From Thermoplasmata archaeon (GTDB lineage Archaea; Thermoplasmatota; Thermoplasmata; Thermoplasmatales; Thermoplasmataceae): a stretch of 6,214 nucleotides of DNA. The position numbers were made by a program, and so were the translations under genes. The notes beneath the pieces are model-generated. The model ran no database searches and was not told where the DNA came from. It saw only the letters and a list, made by a program, of their open reading frames with translations. The stretch is taken from assembly GCA_021835185.1 (NCBI GenBank), contig JAKBQO010000091.1, positions 1 to 6,214 on the forward strand. The letters run 5' to 3'. Positions 1 to 5,572 of the stretch are shown piece after piece (position 1 is the stretch's first letter; each line of letters opens with the position of its first letter).

Positions 1-6
1 TTCCGA

Positions 7-40
7 TATATTCTTAGTATGTGAACATTCTAAGAATATA
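7..40. repeat. 11-bp perfect inverted repeat upstream of transporter
   Basis: The arms TATATTCTTAG (7-17) and CTAAGAATATA (30-40) are exact reverse complements separated by 12 nt. The repeat lies about 30 bp upstream of the transporter TATA box. It could be an operator for a dimeric regulator of the transporter, or a hairpin at the 3' end of a gene just outside the left edge. A T-rich tail expected of an archaeal terminator is not seen after it on the plus strand, which slightly favours a DNA-binding site. Confidence 0.55.
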
Positions 41-43
41 ATG

Positions 44-62
44 CATGGTCATTGATACCATG
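44..62. repeat. 6-bp inverted repeat next to the transporter promoter
   Basis: CATGGT (44-49) and ACCATG (57-62) are perfect reverse complements with a 7-nt spacer. They end 6 nt before the TATA element at 69-79, where TFB would contact the BRE. A protein bound here could affect TFB/TBP recruitment. The arms are short, so chance is possible. Confidence 0.35.
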
Positions 63-68
63 TAACAT

Positions 69-79
69 TTTATATATAA
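69..79 (+). promoter_or_regulatory. TATA box for the MFS transporter
   Basis: TTTATATATAA is close to the archaeal box-A consensus. Its centre lies about 25-27 nt before the ATG at 99, which places the transcription start at or within a few bases of the start codon. No Shine-Dalgarno sequence is present between 80 and 98, so the transcript is probably leaderless. Confidence 0.75.
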
Positions 80-98
80 GATATTTATCCTATCTGTT

Positions 99-1379
99 AT
101 GGAAACTACTAAGTTTAGTGTGGCTTCTTCGTTGAAGAAGAGATATATAAGGATAGCGCCTATACTATTTTTTCTCTACGTTATAAATTTTTTAGACCGG
201 GTGAACTTATCATATGCAATATCTGCAGGGATGTTTCCTGATATAGGAGTACCGAAATCATCGGCTGATTTAATTGCAGGCATAGCATCAGCATTGTTTT
301 TCGTGGCATATGCCATACCACAGGTGTTCACCACGTTAAGGATAAACAAAGTAGGTGTAAGAAAAATTTTCGCAATAGCCTTTACTGCATGGGGAATAAT
401 AACAATTATAACCGGTTTTGTTCAGAACGTTCCCGAAATATATGCCCTGAGATTCATTCTTGGATTGGCAGAGGCCCCATTCTATGCAGGAGTTATGTTC
501 TTTATGGGTGTATGGTTTGTTGAGTCCGAGAGGGGAGTTGCGAATGCCTTTTTCAATGCTGCAATTCCGGTTGCCGGTATATTTGGTGGCTTACTTTCAG
601 GTGAAATTTTTACTGTTTATGGCAACAATCCTGGCTGGAGATATCTGTTTATAATCGAAGGTATACTTGCCCTGGTCTCAGTCGTAATCTTATGGATAGT
701 CCTAACCGATTTTCCATCACAGGCAAAATGGATGAAAAAAGAAGAAATAAATGCCCTTGAAGCAGACCTTGATATTGAACAAAAAAATAAAGCTTTAAAA
801 GTTCCATGGAAGAAGGCATTAATGGAGCCGGATGTTATTTTATTAACACTTGTATATTTCTTCGGTGTAACAGCACTCTATGGGTATTCTATATGGCTAC
901 CGTCAATTATAGGGTCTTTTGCGCATGTTAACGCAGCTTCTTCCAGTTTCCTGTCTGATATACCATATATAGTTGCAGCTATAGCACTTATTTTTATACT
1001 GAGGTACTCGGATAGAAAAGGTGATAGGAAAAAACTTACAGCCATTATATTCTTTATCGCTTTTATAGGGCTTGCAATAAGTGCTTTCTCAATATCGAAC
1101 GCCTATGTATCTTTTGCATTCTTTACAATATCAGCTATTGGAATATTCACATTCCTTCCGGTTTTCTGGAATATACCCCAGGAATCACTTACAAAGGAAA
1201 GTTCCGCTGCGTCAATAGGCCTTATCAATGGGCTGGGTAACCTCGGTGGTGCAGTTGGCCCTATAGTTGTTGGAGGGCTTGAGACTGTAACCCATTCCTT
1301 CGTAGCAGGTGTTTATGGGATGGCATTATTTGCTCTGGTAGCCGGAATTCTGGTATTATTCGTAAAGCATTCCAGATAA
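99..1379 (+). CDS. MFS transporter, anion:cation symporter (ACS) type
   Basis: A 426-residue polytopic membrane protein with about 12 predicted helices and a central hydrophilic loop around residues 205-235, the normal length and layout for the major facilitator superfamily. ACS-type signatures are visible. TM1 holds the motif LDRVNLSYA (D33, R34, N36). TM4 carries RFILGLAEAPFYAG (R118-G131). TM5-6 follow with GWRYLFIIEG (G179-G188), then a TDFPSQAKW element (T203-W211) leading into the central loop. Members of this family usually take up organic anions such as carboxylates, sugar acids or phthalate-like compounds by proton symport across the cytoplasmic membrane. The actual substrate cannot be read from the sequence. 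The ATG at 99 sits at the expected transcription start for the TATA box at 69-79. It is the only plus-strand gene and converges on the methyltransferase. Intact; family assignment is secure, substrate unknown. Confidence 0.93.
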   Translation: METTKFSVASSLKKRYIRIAPILFFLYVINFLDRVNLSYAISAGMFPDIGVPKSSADLIAGIASALFFVAYAIPQVFTTLRINKVGVRKIFAIAFTAWGIITIITGFVQNVPEIYALRFILGLAEAPFYAGVMFFMGVWFVESERGVANAFFNAAIPVAGIFGGLLSGEIFTVYGNNPGWRYLFIIEGILALVSVVILWIVLTDFPSQAKWMKKEEINALEADLDIEQKNKALKVPWKKALMEPDVILLTLVYFFGVTALYGYSIWLPSIIGSFAHVNAASSSFLSDIPYIVAAIALIFILRYSDRKGDRKKLTAIIFFIAFIGLAISAFSISNAYVSFAFFTISAIGIFTFLPVFWNIPQESLTKESSAASIGLINGLGNLGGAVGPIVVGGLETVTHSFVAGVYGMALFALVAGILVLFVKHSR

Positions 1380-1383
1380 AATA

Positions 1384-1411
1384 ATTTATTTTTTTATATT
1401 TTGTTATTTTT
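1384..1411 (+). terminator. T-rich terminator after the MFS gene
   Basis: Three T tracts follow within 32 nt of the TAA stop: 7 T at 1389-1395, 4 T at 1399-1402 and 5 T at 1407-1411. There is no strong stem before them. This is typical of archaeal intrinsic termination, which depends on oligo-T rather than a hairpin. It lies just before the convergent stop codon of the methyltransferase and so would prevent read-through into its antisense strand. Confidence 0.6.
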
Positions 1412-1414
1412 CAA

Positions 1415-1996
1415 TTAAATTTTTTGAAATACCTTCATCTGCAAATCCCATTTCCCATTGCCCGTGATGGGTATTTCCATAACTGTAGAAAAACTATTTC
1501 TTAAATAATCCATATCTATAGATTGTTCAGGCAGAAGGTCTATAAGAATAAAATAAGCCCCGCCATTAAGGCATTCGATAACATTATCATAGGCCTTAAA
1601 TCTATTTTTCCCCAGATTATGGAAAACCAGGTTGGACATTGCAAGGTCAAATTTTGTTTCTATGGTAAAGGGAGTTAAGAGGTTATGGTTGATCAATAAA
1701 ACTCTATTATCTATGCCAAGTTCTTTCATATTTTGAAGTGCCTTTTCCATGGAAGATCCAGAAAGGCTGTCATGGTTAAATATGTCAATACCGGTAATTG
1801 ATGCATAGGGAAAATGTTTTGCAGCTATGGAAGCCATAAAACCAAGGCCGCAACCCGCATCAAGAATATCTATTTTTTGAGTTGCTGGATACAAATTGCC
1901 AAGTACATGGTTCATCTTTTCCTCCACCAGCGCCCTTACTTTTATGGACTCTTCTAAGGATGAATGGTGATACGTTCCAAAATCAATCTCTGCCAT
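1415..1996 (-). CDS. Class I SAM-dependent methyltransferase
   Basis: 193 residues from the ATG at 1996. The frame stays open to a TTG at 2017, but I prefer the ATG. The TATA-like stretch at 2018-2030 is centred about 28 nt upstream of it, as for the leaderless genes nearby, whereas the TTG would abut the TATA element itself. The Rossmann-fold S-adenosylmethionine site is clear. Numbered from the ATG, motif I is DILDAGCGLGFMA (residues 43-55), the acidic residue after strand 2 is D71 in ITGIDIF, and motif IV is FDLAMSNLVFHNL (about 116-128), followed by a LNGGAYFILIDL strand. The length fits a minimal small-molecule or general 'type 11/12' methyltransferase without a substrate-recognition domain, so the acceptor cannot be deduced. 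It is cytoplasmic, with no membrane segment or signal peptide. It is co-oriented with but separately promoted from the upstream 196-residue gene. Confidence 0.85.
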   Translation of the reverse strand: MAEIDFGTYHHSSLEESIKVRALVEEKMNHVLGNLYPATQKIDILDAGCGLGFMASIAAKHFPYASITGIDIFNHDSLSGSSMEKALQNMKELGIDNRVLLINHNLLTPFTIETKFDLAMSNLVFHNLGKNRFKAYDNVIECLNGGAYFILIDLLPEQSIDMDYLRNSFSTVMEIPITGNGKWDLQMKVFQKI

Positions 1997-2017
1997 GGTA
2001 ATTTTATCCCACTTCAA

Positions 2018-2030
2018 TATTTATTTATTT
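2018..2030 (-). promoter_or_regulatory. TATA element for the methyltransferase
   Basis: On the minus strand this reads AAATAAATAAATA. Its centre is about 28 nt from the ATG at 1996, consistent with a leaderless transcript, and this placement decides the start choice against the TTG at 2017. Confidence 0.55.
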
Positions 2031-2078
2031 GCATTTCCATATGAAATTGGAGTATCGTTAAATACCGCTAAATATTAA

Positions 2079-2100
2079 ATGTCATCTGGCCAGATAACAT
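2079..2100. promoter_or_regulatory. 22-nt near-perfect palindrome, possible operator
   Basis: The core ATCTGGCCAGAT (2084-2095) is a perfect 12-bp palindrome. It extends outward to ATGT on the left and ACAT on the right with a single mismatched pair (C2083/A2096), so 10 of 11 base pairs match. With no spacer it cannot form an RNA hairpin with a usable loop, so it looks like a double-stranded site for a dimeric DNA-binding protein. It lies about 50 bp upstream of the methyltransferase TATA element and about 20 bp downstream of the stop codon of the 196-residue gene. The bound protein is unknown. Confidence 0.45.
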
Positions 2101-2120
2101 ATTCCAGCTCCAGAAATTAA

Positions 2121-2711
2121 CTAAAATACACCTTTCCTACCTATTATTGATGATGCAACAGGTAAAGCCACAAAAATGAGTATACTTACTATGTAAATTG
2201 CTGGTGAGTTTACGCTAACCCCCAATAGTGAGGAAATTCCAAGTAGCGGATATAAAACTGATCCAGCCATATTTAGGGCCCCGGTTTTCATATACAATTT
2301 TCCGAATTTTTCCTTTAACTCTCTGGATAGTACCGCAATGTATATTATTACCGGAATTGTATACTCATTTTTTTCTATATTTATATTGAGGCTATTTTTG
2401 AATTTGTTAATATATGCAACTTCTATATTTTGAGAATAAATAGCAAAATTTAACATTCTTAACTTTTTCATATCCTTTTTTGGAATCCAGAAATTGGTTC
2501 CCCTATACTCCATTGCAGAACCTCTTTCCAGGTTGCCTTCTTCGAGAAAATTGTGGCTTATGATATATTTGCCCTTTTCCCGTTTTAATTGTATATTATC
2601 AGTCCCTTCTATGGTTATTTCTTTTCCATAGTCAGATATAATTATATCAACATTATAGCCATCGGGGCCTGTAATTTTATGGTTTTCATAAACATATATT
2701 GTGTCCGGCAT
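2121..2711 (-). CDS. Hypothetical protein with C-terminal membrane region
   Basis: I do not recognise a family for these 196 residues. Residues 1-115 are hydrophilic and look beta-rich, with many alternating polar/hydrophobic stretches and no signal peptide, pointing to a cytoplasmic domain. A hydrophobic stretch lies at about 117-128. After a charged segment (R130-K142), two membrane helices follow at about 146-167 and 170-191, ending with the basic tail RKGVF. It holds no N-x-S/T sequon, in contrast to the surface protein at the right edge, which fits a mostly cytoplasmic location anchored from the C-terminus. The ATG at 2711 lies about 25 nt after a good TATA element. The gene is AT-rich and lacks visible catalytic motifs. 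A membrane-tethered sensory or binding domain is possible but unproven. Confidence 0.7.
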   Translation of the reverse strand: MPDTIYVYENHKITGPDGYNVDIIISDYGKEITIEGTDNIQLKREKGKYIISHNFLEEGNLERGSAMEYRGTNFWIPKKDMKKLRMLNFAIYSQNIEVAYINKFKNSLNINIEKNEYTIPVIIYIAVLSRELKEKFGKLYMKTGALNMAGSVLYPLLGISSLLGVSVNSPAIYIVSILIFVALPVASSIIGRKGVF

Positions 2712-2730
2712 TTATGATGTTTTATAACAT

Positions 2731-2745
2731 AAATATAAATAAATA
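2731..2745 (-). promoter_or_regulatory. TATA element for the 196-residue gene
   Basis: The minus strand reads TATTTATTTATATTT, with TTTATATTT at 2739-2731 centred about 25 nt before the ATG at 2711. No Shine-Dalgarno sequence lies between, so a leaderless transcript is likely. Confidence 0.6.
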
Positions 2746-2760
2746 TTGCGAAACATTTCC

Positions 2761-2784
2761 AGAAAAAGAGTCATTATTTAATGA
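2761..2784 (-). terminator. Hairpin plus T tract after the racemase gene
   Basis: On the minus strand, 4 nt past the TAA stop of the racemase, TCATTA and TAATGA (2784-2779 and 2776-2771) form a perfect 6-bp stem with a 2-nt loop, followed directly by CTCTTTTTCT (2770-2761). The T tract fits archaeal termination. The stem is weak and AT-rich, so the T run is the stronger evidence. It separates the racemase from the next gene's promoter. Confidence 0.5.
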
Positions 2785-2788
2785 ATAA

Positions 2789-3781
2789 TTACTGTACCAG
2801 AAACCCGTGTTTCAAAGGGTCTGATGGGTCAACTATAAGCTTGCACAGCTGTGTTACCCATGCCCTACCTGTAATTTCAGGGACAATTGCAATGGTGTCG
2901 TTGACTTTCTCCCACGATATTATCCTGCATTCAAATTTTGTCCTGAGAATTGACTCATTAACATAGCTGCCATCCAGTTTCAACTTTCCCTCATGGACAA
3001 GAAAAGCAGCCCTGGCAGCAGTTCCAGTACCACACGGCGACCTATCAAAGCTATTGCCTGCAAAGGTAACTATTGCGCGGTAATCATGGTTATTATCGGT
3101 TATCATTGCAAGAGGCTCCAGGTTTTTACGGTTTTCAGGATACAGTTCTTTCAAAGTCTCATATGCTTTTTCCCTTATTATTTTCCCGTATGCAAGCAGG
3201 TCATCAATATATTCTGGCTCCACATCAACTCCAAGATCCTTAGAATTTACAATGGCGTAGAAATTTCCTCCATATGAGATATTAACACCCACATCTTTCC
3301 CGTTCACATTTACCCTAATGTGCTTTACAAAATATGATTTGACATCCACAATGGATACAGAAACAGGTTCTCCGTTTTCTATCTTGACCCTTGCCTTAAC
3401 AGTCCCGGCTACTGTGTCATATACCAGTGTTTTCTCATTGCCTTCAAATGGAACATACCCCAGTGCGACCAGTGCAGTGCTCACACCAATTGTTGCATGC
3501 CCGCACATATCAAGATATGACTCGGTTGTAGGATAAATCACGGTATAATCGCTATCAGGGTTTACCGGAGGGAGGAGAATGGCGCCGAACTGGTCCTTAT
3601 GCCCCCTGGGCTCCAGCAGCAATATTTTTCTTATGTAATCATAATGGTCAATGAAATATTTTCTCACGGAAAGCGCATCCCTTAAATTTTTAGGAATGTT
3701 ATTCCAGAACATAATACGTGTTGGCTCTCCCTCTGTATGTGTATCTATAACATCAATGGTAAAATCAGATTTCAAGCTCAT
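2789..3781 (-). CDS. Proline racemase / 4-hydroxyproline 2-epimerase family
   Basis: 330 residues, the full family length. Landmarks in order are DTHTEGEPTRI near the N-terminus (D13-I23), GHKDQFGA (G60-A67), DMCGHATIG with the first catalytic cysteine C93, and DRSPCGTGT with the second, C250. Two cysteines act as general acid/base in cofactor-independent inversion at the alpha carbon. Trans-3-hydroxyproline dehydratases of the same fold lack one or both, so a racemase or epimerase is favoured. F65 and F240 stand 28 and 10 residues before the two cysteines. From memory, this spacing matches two phenylalanines that line the proline pocket of the trypanosome proline racemase, which leans toward proline, but the assignment between proline and 4-hydroxyproline remains open. 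It is cytoplasmic. It starts 49 nt after the end of the M20 gene with its own TATA element at 3798-3810 and no Shine-Dalgarno sequence. Confidence 0.9.
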   Translation of the reverse strand: MSLKSDFTIDVIDTHTEGEPTRIMFWNNIPKNLRDALSVRKYFIDHYDYIRKILLLEPRGHKDQFGAILLPPVNPDSDYTVIYPTTESYLDMCGHATIGVSTALVALGYVPFEGNEKTLVYDTVAGTVKARVKIENGEPVSVSIVDVKSYFVKHIRVNVNGKDVGVNISYGGNFYAIVNSKDLGVDVEPEYIDDLLAYGKIIREKAYETLKELYPENRKNLEPLAMITDNNHDYRAIVTFAGNSFDRSPCGTGTAARAAFLVHEGKLKLDGSYVNESILRTKFECRIISWEKVNDTIAIVPEITGRAWVTQLCKLIVDPSDPLKHGFLVQ

Positions 3782-3797
3782 TATCTAATAATTGGAC

Positions 3798-3810
3798 TAT
3801 AAATAAATAA
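3798..3810 (-). promoter_or_regulatory. TATA element for the racemase gene
   Basis: The minus strand reads TTATTTATTTATA, centred about 23 nt before the ATG at 3781. Its presence in the 49-nt gap after the M20 gene suggests the racemase is transcribed independently, although read-through from the M20 gene is not excluded. Confidence 0.5.
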
Positions 3811-3830
3811 TTTTGGATAAAATAATTAAT

Positions 3831-4976
3831 TTATTCCTTATTCAATATTTCCATTGCGGCTTCTTTCAAAACCTTGGCACCGGTATAAAGTGCACTTTCA
3901 TCCACATCAAATGTAGGGGAATGGTTCATAGAATCAATTCCTCTTTCAGGATTGCTCCCTCCAATGAAATAATAAGATCCAGGAACTTTCTGCAGGAAAT
4001 ATGCGAAGTCTTCACCACCCATATTGGGTTTAGGGTAAATTATATTATCTTTCCCAACAACCCTCTTTGCAGCTTCCTCTATATATTTAGCTATTTTTTC
4101 GTTGTTTACCAGAACCGGATACCCCTTCTTGTACTCATACTCATATTCAATTCCATAAATGGATTTCAGCCCTTCCAATATATCCTTTATCCTTTTTATT
4201 ATCTTCTCCTGAACCTCTATGTTGAATGTCCTTACAGTGCCGGTGAGTTCTGCATGTGCAGCTATTATGTTATACCTGTATCCCGAATTCACTGTCCCGG
4301 TTGTTATTACTGCAGGCTCCTGGGGGTCAATTTCCCTTGAAACAATTGTATTCAACATTTCTATAAGGTGTGCGGTTATGTAAACAGCATCAATTGAATC
4401 CTGTGGTGCAGAACCGTGCCCGCCTTTCCCATGTATTTTAATATCAAATTCGTCTGCATTTGCCATCATTTCCTTGTAGTATATTGCTATCTTTCCTGCA
4501 GGTATAAATCCCATTATATGCTGCCCTATTATGTAGTCAACACCATCCAGTGCACCGTTTTTAATCATGCCAACTGCACCGCCTGGAGGGAGTTCCTCAG
4601 CTGGCTGGAAAATCAACCTTATGTTGCCATTGAGTTTTTCCTTTTCTGCTATAAGCATTTTCGCTGCACCCAATAGCATAGCCATGTGGGTATCATGGCC
4701 ACAGGCATGCATTACACCCTTGTTTTTAGACACATAGTCAACTTTGTTTTCTTCTGTAACTGGCAAAGCATCTATATCTGCCCTTATTGCCACTGTTTTT
4801 TTGCCTTTTCCCTTTATATCTGCAATTATTCCTGTTTCTGTGATCCTTTTCGGGTTTAACCCCATATCTCTTAGTTCTTTCTCCAGCCTATCTGCAGTTT
4901 TAAATTCTTTAAAGCTCAATTCCGGGTTTTCATGGAAATACTCCCGCATTGCAATTATGTATTCCTCAGTCTCCAT
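3831..4976 (-). CDS. M20 family metallo-amidohydrolase / carboxypeptidase
   Basis: 381 residues, the usual size of the M20D-type enzymes (N-acyl-amino-acid amidohydrolase, hippurate hydrolase, IAA-amino-acid hydrolase, archaeal carboxypeptidase). The di-metal site is complete. RADIDALP (R65-P72) is followed by HACGHDTH with C92 and H94, then FQPAEE with the presumed base E127 and ligand E128, GQH (H153), and the C-terminal NHSPTF (H352). The spacing agrees with the plant ILL2 ligands as I recall them. The insert domain at about 172-285 contains HGKGGHGSAP (H182-P191), and GGEDFAYFLQKVPGSYYFIGG lies at 320-340. It would hydrolyse an amide bond to release a free amino acid in the cytoplasm, as there is no signal peptide. 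The acyl group and amino acid are not readable. The ATG at 4976 sits about 25 nt after a TATA element. It is the upstream neighbour of the racemase on the same strand, suggesting linked amino-acid scavenging. Confidence 0.92.
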   Translation of the reverse strand: METEEYIIAMREYFHENPELSFKEFKTADRLEKELRDMGLNPKRITETGIIADIKGKGKKTVAIRADIDALPVTEENKVDYVSKNKGVMHACGHDTHMAMLLGAAKMLIAEKEKLNGNIRLIFQPAEELPPGGAVGMIKNGALDGVDYIIGQHIMGFIPAGKIAIYYKEMMANADEFDIKIHGKGGHGSAPQDSIDAVYITAHLIEMLNTIVSREIDPQEPAVITTGTVNSGYRYNIIAAHAELTGTVRTFNIEVQEKIIKRIKDILEGLKSIYGIEYEYEYKKGYPVLVNNEKIAKYIEEAAKRVVGKDNIIYPKPNMGGEDFAYFLQKVPGSYYFIGGSNPERGIDSMNHSPTFDVDESALYTGAKVLKEAAMEILNKE

Positions 4977-5213
4977 AAGGAAATATGATATTTATCTATA
5001 TTAATAGTTCTACTAATTTTTCATTTATTTGTTTCAAATTTATAATTTATCCTGTAAATATATTTTCTGAACTTTATACACCATATTTATGATAAGGAAA
5101 ACCTGTTAAACCGGATGAATGCCAAACAATGTTAGAAATATAATGCTCTGAAATGTTAAATCATCCTGTTACATAGCTTTTATTCCAGAAAAGATGCAAA
5201 TCACCATGGAAAA
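4977..5213. other. Intergenic region, no gene seen
   Basis: 237 bp between the M20 start and the stop of the 94-residue gene. It holds the M20 promoter at its left end. The remainder is AT-rich with only short, unconvincing repeats, for example GGATGA at 5114-5119 facing TCATCC at 5161-5166. I see no tRNA, no convincing C/D-box RNA, and no strong terminator for the 94-residue gene. Confidence 0.5.
4995..5006 (-). promoter_or_regulatory. TATA element for the M20 gene
   Basis: The minus strand reads TATTAATATAGA, centred about 25 nt before the ATG at 4976. The bases directly before the ATG (TTTCCTT) are not purine-rich, so translation probably starts on a leaderless message. Confidence 0.5.
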
Positions 5214-5498
5214 TTACTGTGATATAAATTTATACAATAATAGTGTACCTGTTAATCCTGTGATATTTATAATTAATAAGGGCAAAGACACGTTTAACCC
5301 CAGAAATTTTGAAAAATTGTAATAAATATAGAGTGTCATTGCACTCTGAATCATGAATACAAATAGGAATACAAATATTTGGTTATACACTTTTAATCCA
5401 GTTTTTTTATAATTTTTTATGTAGCTAATGCTGATTATCAAAAATATTATGAATTCAATAGCAATAATTACCATATTTGTTATCCATATATATTCCAT
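5214..5498 (-). CDS. Small three-helix membrane protein, unknown function
   Basis: 94 residues with three clear hydrophobic segments at about 8-27, 38-60 and 71-92, leaving only short loops. The basic loop K28-K36 (KNYKKTGLK) should face the cytoplasm. This puts the N-terminus and the TM2-TM3 loop outside. That loop carries two N-glycosylation sequons (N61-F-S and N69-V-S), which supports the topology. Buried polar residues include E15 in TM1 and Q51 in TM2. No family is recognised. The region is very AT-rich, which alone can yield hydrophobic reading frames, but the ATG at 5498 with a TATA element 27 nt upstream, the consistent topology and the lack of a better frame argue for a real gene. 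It follows the sequon-rich surface-protein gene on the same strand, with a 74-nt gap. Confidence 0.68.
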   Translation of the reverse strand: MEYIWITNMVIIAIEFIIFLIISISYIKNYKKTGLKVYNQIFVFLFVFMIQSAMTLYIYYNFSKFLGLNVSLPLLIINITGLTGTLLLYKFISQ

Positions 5499-5520
5499 TG
5501 AATTACCCTATAATTTTTCT

Positions 5521-5529
5521 TTATTATAA
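5521..5529 (-). promoter_or_regulatory. TATA element for the 94-residue membrane protein
   Basis: The minus strand reads TTATAATAA, centred about 27 nt before the ATG at 5498. The surroundings are AT-rich, so the exact placement is uncertain. Confidence 0.4.
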
Positions 5530-5537
5530 CTTATTTG

Positions 5538-5568
5538 CTAAATATAAATACAAAATAAAAATATTTAG
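5538..5568 (-). terminator. Hairpin with T-rich loop after the surface-protein gene
   Basis: CTAAATAT (5538-5545) and ATATTTAG (5561-5568) are perfect 8-bp inverted arms around a 15-nt loop. The structure begins 4 nt past the TAA stop at 5573-5575. Read on the minus strand the loop is T-rich (including TTTTATTTTG), as expected for archaeal oligo-T termination. The stem is all but GC-free, so the T tract may matter more than the fold. Confidence 0.45.
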
Positions 5569-5572
5569 TTTA

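Noticed and set aside
2037..2070. Possible further inverted repeats between the methyltransferase promoter and the 22-nt palindrome
   Set aside because: Only 3-4 bp arms with mismatches could be paired, which is expected by chance in AT-rich DNA.
2993..3536. Plus-strand frames inside the racemase gene
   Set aside because: They are antisense to the region encoding both catalytic cysteine motifs and have no plausible promoter.
3813..4340. 175-codon plus-strand frame opposite the M20 gene
   Set aside because: It is a shadow of the M20 coding sequence, whose complete metal-site motifs on the minus strand are decisive. The plus-strand product is cysteine- and phenylalanine-rich without family features.
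5114..5151. Possible C/D-box small RNA with GATGA near 5115 and CTGA near 5148
   Set aside because: The C box is imperfect, no internal D'/C' pair is found at the expected spacing, and no terminal stem is seen.
5206..5322. Plus-strand frame of 38 codons starting ATG GAA AAT TAC, antisense to the 94-residue gene
   Set aside because: It lies mostly opposite the membrane-protein gene, has only a weak T-rich element near 5181 as a promoter, and its product has no recognisable feature. It is most likely a chance frame.
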